A DNA stretch of 64,000 nucleotides from Streptomyces cucumeris (GCF_024295805.1 NZ_JANCLX010000005.1:339105-403104), one strand, 5' to 3'; numbered from the stretch's first letter, positions 7,751-17,032 are shown. Made by a program: numbers and translations. The notes: a model not told the origin generated them from the sequence alone.

Positions 7751-9856
7751 ATGTTCGAGACAGTCCTGGTGGCCAACCGCGGTGAGATCGCGGTGCGCGT
7801 CATCCGCACCCTGCGGCGGCTCGGGGTGCGCTCGGTCGCCGTCTACAGCGACGCCGACGCGGACGCCCGCCATGTGCGGGAGGCGGACACCGCCGTGCGG
7901 ATCGGCCCCGCCCAGGCCGCGGAGAGCTATCTGTCGATCGAGCGGCTGCTGGAGGCGGCGGCCCGCACCGGCGCCCAGGCCGTCCACCCCGGCTATGGCT
8001 TCCTCGCGGAGAACGCGGCGTTCGCCCGCGCCTGTGCCGATGCCGGGCTGGCCTTCATCGGCCCCCCGGCCGGGGCCATCGAGCTGATGGGCGACAAGAT
8101 CCGCGCCAAGGAGACGGTGCGCGCGGCCGGGGTGCCGGTGGTGCCCGGCTCCTCCGGCAGCGGTCTGACGGACGCCCAGCTCACCGAGGCGGCCCGGGAG
8201 ATCGGGATGCCGGTGCTGCTCAAGCCCTCGGCGGGCGGCGGCGGCAAGGGCATGCGGCTGGTGCGGGACGAGGCGCTGCTCGCGGATGAGATCGCGGCCG
8301 CCCGGCGCGAGGCGCGCGGCGCCTTCGGCGATGACACCCTGCTCGTGGAGCGCTGGATCGACCGGCCGCGCCATATCGAGATCCAGGTGCTCGCCGACGG
8401 CCATGGCGGAGTGATCCACCTCGGCGAGCGCGAGTGCTCGCTCCAGCGCCGTCACCAGAAGATCATCGAGGAGGCGCCCAGTCCGCTGCTGGACGAGGCC
8501 ACCCGGGCGCTGATGGGCGAGGCGGCGGCCTCCGCGGCGCGGTCGTGCGGCTATGTCGGCGCGGGCACCGTGGAGTTCATCGTCCCGGGCGACGATCCCT
8601 CCGCGTACTGCTTCATGGAGATGAACACCCGCCTCCAGGTCGAGCATCCGGTGACCGAGCTGATCACCGGTCTTGACCTGGTGGAGTGGCAGCTCCGGGT
8701 GGCGGCCGGCGAGCCGCTGCCCCACGCCCAGGAGGACATCACCTTCACCGGCCATGCCGTGGAGGCCCGGATCTGCGCCGAGACCGCCCGGGCCACCGGC
8801 GACCGGGTGGACTTCCTGCCCTCCGCGGGCACCGTGCTGGCGCTGGACGAGCCCGTCGGCGAAGGCGTCCGGGTCGACTCCGGGCTGAGCACCGGCACCG
8901 AGGTCGGCACCACCTACGACCCGATGCTCGCCAAGGTCATCGCCTACGGACCGGACCGCCCCACCGCGCTCCGCCGGCTGCGGGCCGCCCTCGCCGAGCT
9001 GAGCGTGCTGGGCGTGGACACCAATGCGGGCTTCCTGCGCCGGCTGGCCGCCCATCCCCAGGTGGTCTCCGGCGAGCTGGACACCGGACTGGTCGACCGC
9101 GCGGCGGCCTCCCTGGTCCCCGACCGGGTCCCGGACGAGGTCTATGCCGCCGCCGCACTGCTGCGCCAGGCGGCCCTGGAGCCGGGCGGGGCCGGTGCGC
9201 GGCCGGAGTCCGGCGGCTGGGTGGACCCGTTCTCGGTGCCGACCGGCTGGCGGCTGGGCGGTACGCCCACCTGGACCGTCCACCGGCTGCGGATCTCCGG
9301 CCACCCCCCGGTCACCGTGCGGGTGCGCGGCCGGGCACAGGGCGCCGATGTGGTGATCGAGCGCCAGGACGACACCCCGGCCGCCCAGGACGCGCCCGCG
9401 GCCGAGCCCCTGCGGGCCCGGCTGACCGGGCTCGGCGCGGGCGACGACCGGGTGGTGCTCGATCTGGCCGGGGTCACCTTCCCCTTCCGCCACGTCGCGG
9501 ACGGCGCGAGCCAGTGGCTGGGGCGCGAGGCCGACACCTGGCGCGTGGTGGGCCATGACCCGGTCGAGGAGGCGCTGCGCGGCGGCGGGTCCGACGCCCA
9601 CGCCGGGGAGCTCACCGCCCCGATGCCCGGCACCGTCACGGTCGTCAAGGCGGCCGTCGGTGACGAGGTCACCGCGGGCCAGGGGCTGCTGGTGGTCGAG
9701 GCGATGAAGATGGAGCACCTCATCTCCGCCCCGCACGACGGCACCGTCACCGAGCTCGATGTCACCCCCGGCAGCACGGTCGCCATGGACCAGCTCCTGG
9801 CGGTCGTCACCCCGTCCGGGACCGGCGAGGCCGGCGAGACCGAGGAGCGTGTGTGA
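7751..9856 (+). CDS. Biotin-dependent acyl-CoA carboxylase alpha subunit
   Basis: Biotin carboxylase fused to a biotin carrier domain, 701 residues. In order: the BC N-domain starting FETVLVANRGEIAVRVIRTLR, the ATP-grasp domain with KPSAGGGGKGMRLVRDE near 160-176 and MNTRLQVEHPVTE near 292-304, a linker, and the C-terminal biotinyl domain with the EAMKMEH biotinylation site (Lys near 651). It carboxylates its own biotin from bicarbonate and ATP and passes it to the product of the preceding gene. ATG 7751 has GAGGGG at good spacing. ATG 7742 is too close to it. The next gene starts within its stop codon. Confidence 0.93.
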   Translation: MFETVLVANRGEIAVRVIRTLRRLGVRSVAVYSDADADARHVREADTAVRIGPAQAAESYLSIERLLEAAARTGAQAVHPGYGFLAENAAFARACADAGLAFIGPPAGAIELMGDKIRAKETVRAAGVPVVPGSSGSGLTDAQLTEAAREIGMPVLLKPSAGGGGKGMRLVRDEALLADEIAAARREARGAFGDDTLLVERWIDRPRHIEIQVLADGHGGVIHLGERECSLQRRHQKIIEEAPSPLLDEATRALMGEAAASAARSCGYVGAGTVEFIVPGDDPSAYCFMEMNTRLQVEHPVTELITGLDLVEWQLRVAAGEPLPHAQEDITFTGHAVEARICAETARATGDRVDFLPSAGTVLALDEPVGEGVRVDSGLSTGTEVGTTYDPMLAKVIAYGPDRPTALRRLRAALAELSVLGVDTNAGFLRRLAAHPQVVSGELDTGLVDRAAASLVPDRVPDEVYAAAALLRQAALEPGGAGARPESGGWVDPFSVPTGWRLGGTPTWTVHRLRISGHPPVTVRVRGRAQGADVVIERQDDTPAAQDAPAAEPLRARLTGLGAGDDRVVLDLAGVTFPFRHVADGASQWLGREADTWRVVGHDPVEEALRGGGSDAHAGELTAPMPGTVTVVKAAVGDEVTAGQGLLVVEAMKMEHLISAPHDGTVTELDVTPGSTVAMDQLLAVVTPSGTGEAGETEERV

Positions 9857-10818
9857 TGTCCGTGCCGGACACCCCCGCCGGACCGGCCGGGCTCCCCATG
9901 ACCGTTCCGGCCCCCGGGCTGCCCGCCCGGGTCCGGATCCATGAGGTGGGCCCGCGGGACGGCCTGCAGAACGAGAAGACGCTGGTGCCGGTGGCCGTGA
10001 AGGCCGAGTTCATCCGGCGGCTGGCCGAGGCGGGCCTGGACACGGTCGAGGCCACCAGCTTCGTCCACCCCAAGTGGGTGCCCCAACTGGCCGACGCCGA
10101 GCAGCTGATGCCGCTGATCGACGATGTCCCCGCCCGGCTCCCGGTGCTGGTGCCCAATGAGCGCGGGCTGGAGCGCGCGCTCGCCCTGGGCGCCCGGGAG
10201 ATCGCCGTCTTCGCCAGCGCCACCGAGTCCTTCGCCAAGGCCAATCTCAACCGCACGGTGGACGAGGCGCTGGAGATGTTCGCACCGGTGGTCACCCGGG
10301 CCCTGGAGGCCGGGGCGACGGTGCGCGGCTATCTGTCGATGTGCTTCGGCGACCCCTGGGAGGGTCCGGTCCCGGTCTCCCAGACCGTCTCGGTCAGCCG
10401 CCGTCTGATCGAGATGGGCTGTGCCGAGCTGAGCCTCGGCGACACCATCGGTGTGGCCACCCCCGGACATGTCACCGAGCTGCTGACCGCGCTCAACGAG
10501 GCGGGCGTGGCCGATGACCGGCTGGCGGTGCACTTCCACGACACCTACGGCCAGGCGCTCGCCAACACCCTGGCCGCCCTCCAGCACGGTGTCACCACCG
10601 TGGACGCCTCCGCCGGTGGCCTCGGCGGCTGTCCCTACGCCAAGAGCGCCACCGGCAATCTCGCGACCGAAGACCTGGTGTGGATGCTCGACGGCCTCGG
10701 CATCGAGACCGGGGTCGACCTCGGCCGTCTCACCGCCACCAGCGTGTGGATGGCCCGGCACCTGGGCCGGCCCAGCCCGTCCCGTACCGTCCGCGCCCTC
10801 TCCCAGAAGGAGATCTGA
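9856..10818 (+). CDS. hmgL: Hydroxymethylglutaryl-CoA lyase
   Basis: Cleaves HMG-CoA to acetoacetate and acetyl-CoA, the last step of leucine breakdown. The protein has 320 residues with a TIM-barrel fold. Diagnostic pieces: VRIHEVGPRDGLQNEK near residues 25-40 (catalytic Arg/Asp), HFHDTYGQALAN near 224-235 (metal-binding His pair) and GGLGGCPYAKSATGNLATEDL near 254-274, with the catalytic Cys loop. ATG 9856 overlaps the upstream TGA by one base (TGATG), so translation is coupled. The first 20 residues are Pro/Gly-rich and a little longer than usual. An in-frame ATG at about 9898 is an alternative start. Confidence 0.93.
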   Translation: MSVPDTPAGPAGLPMTVPAPGLPARVRIHEVGPRDGLQNEKTLVPVAVKAEFIRRLAEAGLDTVEATSFVHPKWVPQLADAEQLMPLIDDVPARLPVLVPNERGLERALALGAREIAVFASATESFAKANLNRTVDEALEMFAPVVTRALEAGATVRGYLSMCFGDPWEGPVPVSQTVSVSRRLIEMGCAELSLGDTIGVATPGHVTELLTALNEAGVADDRLAVHFHDTYGQALANTLAALQHGVTTVDASAGGLGGCPYAKSATGNLATEDLVWMLDGLGIETGVDLGRLTATSVWMARHLGRPSPSRTVRALSQKEI

Positions 10819-10821
10819 GTC

Positions 10822-11988
10822 ATGACGATCGACCACCGTCTCTCCACCGAGCACGAGGAACTGCGCCGCACCGTCGAGGAGTTCGCGCAGGACGTGGTCG
10901 CCCCGAAGATCGGGAAGTACTGGGAGGAGCATGAGTTCCCGTACGAGATCATCCGGGAGATGGGCCGGATGGGCCTGTTCGGACTGCCCTTCCCCGAGGA
11001 GTACGGCGGGATGGGCGGCGACTACCTGGCGCTCGGCCTGGCCCTCGAGGAGCTGGCCCGGGTCGACTCCTCGGTGGCGATCACCCTGGAGGCCGGGGTC
11101 TCCCTCGGCGCGATGCCGATCTTCCTCTACGGCACCGAGGAGCAGAAGCGGCAGTGGCTGCCGGGGCTGTGCTCCGGCGAGTCGCTGGGCGCGTTCGGGC
11201 TGACCGAGCCCGGCGGCGGTTCGGACGCGGGCGCCACCCGCACCACCGCGCGGCTGGACGAGGCCACCGGCGAGTGGGTGATCAACGGCTCCAAGTGCTT
11301 CATCACCAACTCCGGTACGGATATCACCGCGCTGGTCACGGTCACCGCCGTCACCGACCGCAAGCCGGACGGCCACCCCGAGATCTCCTCCATCATCGTG
11401 CCCGCGGGCACCCCCGGGTTCAGCGTGGCCGCCCCCTACTCCAAGGTGGGGTGGAATGCGTCGGACACCCGCGAGCTGTCCTTCACCGACTGCCGGGTCC
11501 CCGCGGCCAATCTGCTGGGTGAGAAGGGCCGGGGCTACGCCCAGTTCCTGCGGATACTGGACGAGGGCCGGATCGCGATCTCGGCGCTGGCCACTGGGCT
11601 GGCCCAGGGCTGTGTGGACGAGTCGGTGAAGTACGCCAAGACCCGGGAGTCCTTCGGCCGTCCCATCGGTGCCAACCAGGCGATCCAGTTCAAGCTGGCG
11701 GACATGGAGATGCGTGCCCATATGGCACGGGTGGCCTGGCGTGACGCGGCGTCCCGGCTGGTGCGCGGGGAGCCGTTCAAGAAGGAGGCGTCGATCGCCA
11801 AGCTCTACTCCTCCGGTGTCGCGGTGGACAACGCCCGGGAGGCCACCCAGATCCACGGTGGCTACGGCTTCATGAACGAGTACCCGGTGGCCCGGATGTG
11901 GCGTGACTCCAAGATCCTGGAGATCGGTGAGGGCACCAGTGAGGTCCAGCGGATGCTGATCGCCCGGGAGCTGGGCTTCGCGGGCTGA
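10822..11988 (+). CDS. acdH: Acyl-CoA dehydrogenase (branched-chain/isovaleryl type)
   Basis: FAD-dependent dehydrogenase of 388 residues, last gene of the leucine-type operon, 3 bp after the HMG-CoA lyase stop. ACAD signatures are intact: GAFGLTEPGGGSDAGATRTTA near residues 129-149 and QIHGGYGFMNEYPVARMWRDSKILEIGEGTSEVQRM near 345-380. The catalytic base is expected within the EGTSE/ARE region or the IVD-type Glu earlier. I did not assign it. Isovaleryl-CoA is the expected substrate because the operon also converts methylcrotonyl-CoA onward. The S. coelicolor counterpart AcdH has been tied to branched-chain acyl-CoA supply. It ends convergent with the hexosaminidase gene. Confidence 0.92.
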   Translation: MTIDHRLSTEHEELRRTVEEFAQDVVAPKIGKYWEEHEFPYEIIREMGRMGLFGLPFPEEYGGMGGDYLALGLALEELARVDSSVAITLEAGVSLGAMPIFLYGTEEQKRQWLPGLCSGESLGAFGLTEPGGGSDAGATRTTARLDEATGEWVINGSKCFITNSGTDITALVTVTAVTDRKPDGHPEISSIIVPAGTPGFSVAAPYSKVGWNASDTRELSFTDCRVPAANLLGEKGRGYAQFLRILDEGRIAISALATGLAQGCVDESVKYAKTRESFGRPIGANQAIQFKLADMEMRAHMARVAWRDAASRLVRGEPFKKEASIAKLYSSGVAVDNAREATQIHGGYGFMNEYPVARMWRDSKILEIGEGTSEVQRMLIARELGFAG

Positions 11989-11995
11989 TGGCGGC

Positions 11996-12012
11996 GGGCC
12001 CCACCGGGGCCC
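11996..12012 (+). terminator. Short GC hairpin after acdH
   Basis: GGGCCCC at 11996-12002, ACC loop, GGGGCCC at 12006-12012, immediately after the operon. The stem is 7 bp and has no T-tract. It lies between convergent genes and is a weak but plausible bidirectional terminator. Confidence 0.4.
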
Positions 12013-12055
12013 ACCACCTCCCGCCGCTCACCGCCGCTCAGTCGATCCCCGTCCG

Positions 12056-13663
12056 TCAGGACGCGGGCCAGGGCACCTGCGGTGAGCGGTAGTAGCTGAT
12101 GCCCAGGGCGTCCCAGCGGGGCCCCTGGGCGGCCAGCCGCACCTTGTAGGCGTCCCAGTCATGGGTGGCCCGGGGTGACCAGCCGAGTTCGGCGATCCCG
12201 GGCAGCCGGGGGAAGGCCATGTACTCGATATGCGCGCCGGTGGACAGGGTCTCCGTCCACAGCGGCGCCTCCACGCCCAGGACCGATGAGGCCGGGGCGT
12301 CCTTGATGTAGGCGCCCGGGTCCCAGTCGTAGGACTGCCGGACCTCGACATATCCGGCCCAGGAGAGCCCCAGCGGGGTGTCCTTGGTGTACTTCATGTC
12401 CAGATAGGCGCGGTTGGCGGGCGAGAGGACCAGCCGGGTGCCCGCCCTGGCCGCGTCCACGACCTCCTTCTCGCTGCCGTCCAGCCCCCAGTACTGCGCG
12501 ATGGCTCCCTCGGCGGGACGGGCGCCGGTGAGCTGGTGCCAGCCCACCACCGTCTTGCCGTAGCGGGCCACGACGGGCTGCACCCGGTCCATGAAGGCCG
12601 TGTAGTCGGCGTGGCTGGTGGAGTGCGCCTCGTCGCCGCCGATGTGGAGCAGCCGGCCCGGGGTGAGCGCGGCGAGTTCGCGGATGACGTCGTCCACGAA
12701 GTCGTAGGTCACCTCCTTGGGCACGCACAGCGAACTGAAACCGACCTCGGTGCCGGTGTAGAGCGGCCGGGCGACCCCGTCGCAGTTGAGCTCGGCGTAG
12801 GAGGCGAGCGCCGCGTTGGTATGGCCCGGCAGGTCGATCTCCGGGACCACGGTCAGCTCGCGGTCGGCGGCGTAGCGCACGATCTCCCGGTAGTCGGCCT
12901 TGGTGTAGTAGCCGCCGGGGCCGCCGCCGACCTGGGTGGAGCCGCCGTACGTGGCCAGCCGCGGCCAGGAGTCGATGGCGATCCGCCACCCCTGGTCGTC
13001 CGACAGATGCAGATGCAGCTTGTTGATCTTGTACAGGGCGAGCTGGTCCACATAGCGCTTGACCTGGTCGACGGTGAAGAAGTGCCGGGAGACATCGAGC
13101 ATCGCGCCCCGGTAGCCGAACCGCGGCTCATCGGTGATGGTGCCGCCGGAGATCCGCCAGGGTCCGGGCTGCCGGGTCGTCCGCTCCACCGACGCGGGGA
13201 GGAGCTGACGCAGCGTCTGGACGCCGTGGAAGAGCCCCGCGGAGGCGCGGGCGCTGATGGTGACGGCGCGGCCGGTCACCTGGAGCCGGTAGCCCTCGGC
13301 GCCGAGGCCGCGTACGGCACGCGCACCGGGGGTGAGCCGCAGCCGGATGCCGTCACCGCCGTCCCGCGCGGTCACCGGCAGCCGGTAGCCGGTGGAGGGG
13401 CGCAGCACGCCCGCGAGGTAGTCGCCGACCCGCCGCGCCGCGGGGTTCTTCCCCACGATGCGGATCCGGGCGTCCGGACCGAGGGCGTACGGGGTGGTGG
13501 CGGGGCGTACCGAGGCGGGCGCGGGCACCACCCGGTCCAGCGGGACGGGCGCGGCGGCGGAGTGCTCGGTGGCGGCGGACGGTTCCGCCGTGGCGGCGGT
13601 CCCCGCCCCGGCCGCCACGGTCAGCAGGAGGGAACACAGAAGTCGGGCACGGCGTCGTCTCAC
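12056..13663 (-). CDS. Secreted beta-N-acetylhexosaminidase (GH20)
   Basis: Exo-hydrolase releasing GlcNAc from chitooligosaccharides outside the cell, 535 residues. A signal peptide (RRRRARLLCSLLLTVAAGAGTAATA) leads into the GH20b N-domain (PLDRVVPAPASVRP) and the GH20 barrel with LHLHLSDDQGWRI near 240 and the catalytic Asp-Glu pair in HIGGDEAHST near 335. The frame is open to 13735, but GTG 13663 has AAGGGA at the right distance and gives a normal n-region, so I use it. A DasR-like site lies 58 bases upstream. This agrees with the DasR/GlcNAc regulon in which the S. coelicolor counterpart is placed. Confidence 0.93.
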   Translation of the reverse strand: MRRRRARLLCSLLLTVAAGAGTAATAEPSAATEHSAAAPVPLDRVVPAPASVRPATTPYALGPDARIRIVGKNPAARRVGDYLAGVLRPSTGYRLPVTARDGGDGIRLRLTPGARAVRGLGAEGYRLQVTGRAVTISARASAGLFHGVQTLRQLLPASVERTTRQPGPWRISGGTITDEPRFGYRGAMLDVSRHFFTVDQVKRYVDQLALYKINKLHLHLSDDQGWRIAIDSWPRLATYGGSTQVGGGPGGYYTKADYREIVRYAADRELTVVPEIDLPGHTNAALASYAELNCDGVARPLYTGTEVGFSSLCVPKEVTYDFVDDVIRELAALTPGRLLHIGGDEAHSTSHADYTAFMDRVQPVVARYGKTVVGWHQLTGARPAEGAIAQYWGLDGSEKEVVDAARAGTRLVLSPANRAYLDMKYTKDTPLGLSWAGYVEVRQSYDWDPGAYIKDAPASSVLGVEAPLWTETLSTGAHIEYMAFPRLPGIAELGWSPRATHDWDAYKVRLAAQGPRWDALGISYYRSPQVPWPAS

Positions 13664-13720
13664 AGGGAATCCCTTCAACGAGGCGTCGCGTCCCTGGGTA
13701 CCGCGCGCCCCCGCCGTGGT

Positions 13721-13736
13721 CAAGGTGTAGACCAAT
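13721..13736 (-). promoter_or_regulatory. Candidate DasR-responsive (dre-like) element
   Basis: On the minus strand the 16-mer ATTGGTCTACACCTTG matches the published dre consensus (about ACTGGTCTAGACCACT) at 11 of 16 positions, with TGGTCTA and ACC intact. It is 58 bases upstream of the hexosaminidase start, the usual place for a repressor site on a chitin/GlcNAc gene. Confidence 0.45.
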
Positions 13737-13767
13737 ACGCAGCCGACCGCCTGTCAGAATTCACGTC

Positions 13768-14712
13768 ATGGCGGAAATCACCCAGCGCGATGGTGCCTGG
13801 TCCTTCGACGGCGGCGCGATACGGATCGTCCCGGGGCGGGACAAGAGTGTGAACCCGGTGCGGCAGTCGCTCGGCGAACTGACCGTCCCGCTGGGGGCGG
13901 TGGCGGGCATCGCCCATGAACCGGGCCGCAAGGCGGGGCGGTTGCGGCTGAAGCTGCGCGAGGGAGCGGATCCGCTGCTCCAGGCGACCCGCGGCAAACT
14001 GCCGGACGCGGCCGACCCGTATCAGCTCTCGGTCGAGGCGGACCGTTCCGGCGTCGCCGAGTACCTGGTCGAGGAGGTCCGGCGGGCACTGCTGCTGGAC
14101 CAGGTGCCGTCCGGACCGTGTGACCGCTATCTGCTGCCCGGCCCGTATGTCCCGCTGTCGGTGTCGGCCGGGGACGCCACGGTCTCCTTCGACGGGGAGC
14201 GGATCCGGCTGGAGTGGAACTGGAAGACCGAGGAGTCGAAGAAGTCGGGCGGCACCCGGACCATCCGGCTGGCCGATCTGGAGGCGGTGGAGTGGCACCC
14301 CGCCGTCGGACTGGACAACGGCCATCTGCGGTTCCGCACGGCGCGGGCGGGGGCTCCGGCGGCGCCCAAGTACGACCCGCACACCGTGGTGCTCTACGGC
14401 TTCAAGAAGGACCCGCTGATGACCCTGGTCGCGGCGGCCGTCACCGCCCGGCTGCCGCATCCGTGCACGGCCCCGGCCACGGCCCCGGCCGCCGGGCCCG
14501 CCGACGCGGCCCCGGCCCTGCCCACCGGAGACCAGCAGTCGGGGCATACCGCATATAACGGTCAGGCGGCGCCAGGCGGGGCGGGTGAGGGTGACGCGGA
14601 TCACGACACCCTGCTGCGACGGCTGCGCGAACTCGGCGATCTCCACAAGGGCGGAGTGCTCACCGAGGAGGAGTTCACCGCCGCCAAGCAGGCCGTACTC
14701 CGCCGTTTCTAG
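13768..14712 (+). CDS. DUF4429/SHOCT-domain protein
   Basis: Cytosolic protein of 314 residues. Two similar beta-rich units are visible. The first runs from DGAWSFDGGAIRIVPG (near 8-23) and the second from GDATVSFDGERIRLEWNW (near 134-151), the duplicated layout of the DUF4429 family. A variable Ala/Pro-rich linker (near 235-280) leads to a C-terminal SHOCT motif, LLRRLRELGDLHKGGVLTEEEFTAAKQ, near residues 285-310. SHOCT units are short oligomerisation or binding helices. Function is unknown. It is divergent from the hexosaminidase gene with about 104 bp between starts, so the two may share a control region. Confidence 0.82.
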   Translation: MAEITQRDGAWSFDGGAIRIVPGRDKSVNPVRQSLGELTVPLGAVAGIAHEPGRKAGRLRLKLREGADPLLQATRGKLPDAADPYQLSVEADRSGVAEYLVEEVRRALLLDQVPSGPCDRYLLPGPYVPLSVSAGDATVSFDGERIRLEWNWKTEESKKSGGTRTIRLADLEAVEWHPAVGLDNGHLRFRTARAGAPAAPKYDPHTVVLYGFKKDPLMTLVAAAVTARLPHPCTAPATAPAAGPADAAPALPTGDQQSGHTAYNGQAAPGGAGEGDADHDTLLRRLRELGDLHKGGVLTEEEFTAAKQAVLRRF

Positions 14713-14751
14713 CCATTCACGCCATCCCTTGCCCGATGTCGGGCAGGATTC

Positions 14752-14780
14752 TTGCGAAAGAACCCTCTTCCCCGCAGTAT
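14752..14780 (+). promoter_or_regulatory. Possible promoter of the small gene at 14802
   Basis: TTGCGA (14752-14757) and CAGTAT (14775-14780) are spaced 17 bp. A transcript from about 14787 would have a 15-nt leader to the ATG at 14802, supporting that start over the in-frame ATG at 14736. Confidence 0.35.
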
Positions 14781-14801
14781 CGATGGGTGCTCGATCGCCG
14801 T

Positions 14802-15062
14802 ATGTCCCACGATGACCTTGTCGACCACCTGGTCCGCTCCACGCCGCTCAGCCGCGGCGAGGCGGCCCGGGTGGTGCTGGACGTCCTGGCGTACTTCGAC
14901 GAGACGACCGAGGAGTTCGTCCGCCGCCGCCACCGCGAGCTGCAGTCCGGCGGACTGACCAACGCGGACATCTTCGAGCGGATCACGGCCGAGCTGCCGT
15001 ACCGCGCGGTGGCGCCGCCCGGACTCTCGCTGCGGCAGCTGCGCCGCATCGTCTACGGCTGA
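14802..15062 (+). CDS. Small conserved hypothetical protein, 86 aa
   Basis: Cytosolic helical protein. From ATG 14802 it has 86 residues, beginning MSHDDLVDHLVRSTPLSRGE. The frame is also open from ATG 14736 (108 residues), but a plausible promoter lies between the two and the extra 22 residues look non-conserved. The segment TPLSRGEAARVVLDVLAYFDETTEEFVRRRH resembles HU/IHF-like or other DNA-binding helical starts, and the C-terminus is basic (LRQLRRIVYG). I do not recognise it further. It lies 80 bp upstream of glmS on the same strand and may be cotranscribed. Confidence 0.65.
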   Translation: MSHDDLVDHLVRSTPLSRGEAARVVLDVLAYFDETTEEFVRRRHRELQSGGLTNADIFERITAELPYRAVAPPGLSLRQLRRIVYG

Positions 15063-15142
15063 CACCGCGGACGGCGGCCGCCACCGCCGGTCCCGGACCA
15101 CGAGCACCCTGCGACCGATCCACTAGGGAGGGCCTGAACACC

Positions 15143-16975
15143 ATGTGCGGAATCGTCGGATACATCGGCAAACGCGATGTGGCGCCGCTGCTGCTGGAAG
15201 GTCTCCAGCGACTGGAGTACCGCGGCTACGACTCCGCGGGCATCGCGATCCAGGCCAAGCCCGCCAAGGGCGCCCAGGGCGCCGGACTGAAGACCGCCAA
15301 GGCCAAGGGCCGGGTCCGTGAGCTCGAGTCCCGGCTGCCCAAGCGCTTCGCGGGCACCGTCGGCATCGCCCACACCCGCTGGGCCACCCACGGCGCGCCG
15401 GGCGACATCAACGCGCACCCCCACACGGACGCCGACGGCAAGGTCGCCATCGTCCACAACGGGATCATCGACAACGCCTCCGATCTGCGCGCCAAGCTGG
15501 TCGCCGACGGGGTGGAGCTGGTCTCCGAGACCGACTCCGAGGTAGTGGCGCATCTGATCGGCCGCTCCCAGGCGAGCACCCTGGAGGAGAAGGTCCGCCA
15601 CGCGCTCACCCTGATCGAGGGCACCTACGGCATCGCCGTGCTGCACGCGGACTTCCCCGACCGCATCGTCGTCGCCCGCAACGGCTCGCCCGTGGTGCTG
15701 GGCATCGGCGAGAAGGAGATGTTCGTCGCCTCCGACGTCGCCGCGCTGGTCAGCCACACCCGCCAGGTGGTCACTCTGGACGACGGTGAGATGGCCACCC
15801 TCAAGGCCGACGACTACCGCACCTACACCACCGAGGGCAGCCGCACCGCCCCCGCGCCGACGACGGTGGAGTGGGAGGCCGAGTCGTACGACATGGGCGG
15901 CCACGACACCTATATGCACAAGGAGATCCACGAGCAGGTCGACGCCGTGGACCGGGTGCTGCGCGGCCGGATCGACGACCGCTTCTCCACCGTCCGGCTG
16001 GGCGGGCTCAACCTGGACGCCCGGGAGGCGCGCGGGGTGCGCCGGGTGAAGATCCTCGGCTGCGGCTCGGCGTACCACACGGGTCTGATCGGCGCCCAGC
16101 TCATCGAGGAGCTGGCCCGGATCCCGGCCGACGCCGAGCCCGCGAGCGAGTTCCGCTACCGCAACCCGGTGGTGGACCCCGACACCCTCTACATCGCGGT
16201 CAGCCAGTCCGGCGAGACCTACGACACTCTGGCCGCCGTACAGGAGCTCAAGCGCAAGGGCGCGCGGGTGCTGGGCGTGGTCAACGTCGTCGGCAGCGCC
16301 ATCGCGCGCGAGACGGACGGCGGGGTGTACGTGCACGCGGGCCCGGAGGTGTGCGTCGTCTCCACCAAGTGCTTCACCAACACCGCCGTCGCCTTCGCCC
16401 TGCTCGCCCTGCACCTGGGCCGGATCCGCGATCTGTCGGTGGCCGACGGCAAGCGGATCATCGCCGGACTGCGCAGGCTGCCGGAGCAGATCGCCGAGGT
16501 GCTGCGCGGCGAGGAGGAGATCAAGAAGCTCGCCGCGGAGTACGCGAACGCAAAGAGCATGATGTTCATCGGCCGGGTCCGCGGCTACCCGGTCGCGCGC
16601 GAGGCGTCCTTGAAGCTCAAGGAGGTCTCCTACGTCCACGCCGAGGCGTACCCGGCCTCCGAGCTCAAGCACGGGCCGCTGGCGCTCATCGAGCCGGAGG
16701 TGCCGACGGTGGCGGTGCTCCCCGATGACGACCTACTGGAGAAGAACCGCGCGACCCTGGAGGAGATCAAGGCCCGCAGCGGCCGGATCCTCGCCGTCGC
16801 CCACCAGGAGCAGGAGAAGGCGGACCACACCATCGTGGTGCCCCGCAACGAGGTGGAGCTCGACCCGATCCTCATGGGCATCCCGCTCCAGCTGCTCGCC
16901 TACCACACCGCGCTGGCGCTGGGCCGGGACATCGACAAGCCCCGCAACCTCGCCAAGTCGGTGACGGTGGAGTAG
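15143..16975 (+). CDS. glmS: Glutamine-fructose-6-phosphate aminotransferase (isomerising)
   Basis: Makes glucosamine-6-phosphate from fructose-6-phosphate and glutamine, the entry step to cell-wall amino sugars. The protein has 610 residues. The N-terminal class II glutaminase domain starts MCGIVGYIG, with Cys2 as the nucleophile after Met removal, and continues with LEYRGYDSAGIAI and GIAHTRWATHG. Two SIS isomerase domains follow, with CGSAYHTG near 310, SQSGETYDT near 355 and the C-terminal AKSVTVE. GGGAGGG stands at a good distance before ATG 15143. S. coelicolor has a second glmS elsewhere; this one sits next to adpA there. No glmS ribozyme is seen in the 80-bp gap upstream. A clear terminator follows at 16998-17032. 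Confidence 0.95.
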   Translation: MCGIVGYIGKRDVAPLLLEGLQRLEYRGYDSAGIAIQAKPAKGAQGAGLKTAKAKGRVRELESRLPKRFAGTVGIAHTRWATHGAPGDINAHPHTDADGKVAIVHNGIIDNASDLRAKLVADGVELVSETDSEVVAHLIGRSQASTLEEKVRHALTLIEGTYGIAVLHADFPDRIVVARNGSPVVLGIGEKEMFVASDVAALVSHTRQVVTLDDGEMATLKADDYRTYTTEGSRTAPAPTTVEWEAESYDMGGHDTYMHKEIHEQVDAVDRVLRGRIDDRFSTVRLGGLNLDAREARGVRRVKILGCGSAYHTGLIGAQLIEELARIPADAEPASEFRYRNPVVDPDTLYIAVSQSGETYDTLAAVQELKRKGARVLGVVNVVGSAIARETDGGVYVHAGPEVCVVSTKCFTNTAVAFALLALHLGRIRDLSVADGKRIIAGLRRLPEQIAEVLRGEEEIKKLAAEYANAKSMMFIGRVRGYPVAREASLKLKEVSYVHAEAYPASELKHGPLALIEPEVPTVAVLPDDDLLEKNRATLEEIKARSGRILAVAHQEQEKADHTIVVPRNEVELDPILMGIPLQLLAYHTALALGRDIDKPRNLAKSVTVE

Positions 16976-16997
16976 CCCCTCCGGGAGTCCGTCCGGC

Positions 16998-17032
16998 GGT
17001 CCCCGCGTGTGCCACCAACACACGCGGGGGCC
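16998..17032 (+). terminator. Terminator of glmS
   Basis: A 14-bp near-perfect stem (16998-17011 with 17019-17032, one G-T pair) and a 7-base loop CCACCAA, 22 bases after the glmS stop. No T-tract. Confidence 0.8.

Noticed and set aside
9142..11856. 904-codon minus-strand open frame
   Set aside because: Antisense to the carboxylase alpha, HMG-CoA lyase and acyl-CoA dehydrogenase genes. No protein-like motif.
15063..15142. glmS ribozyme or dre site before glmS
   Set aside because: The 80-base gap is too short for the ribozyme, and the nearest GGTC..GACC pair has the wrong spacing for DasR.
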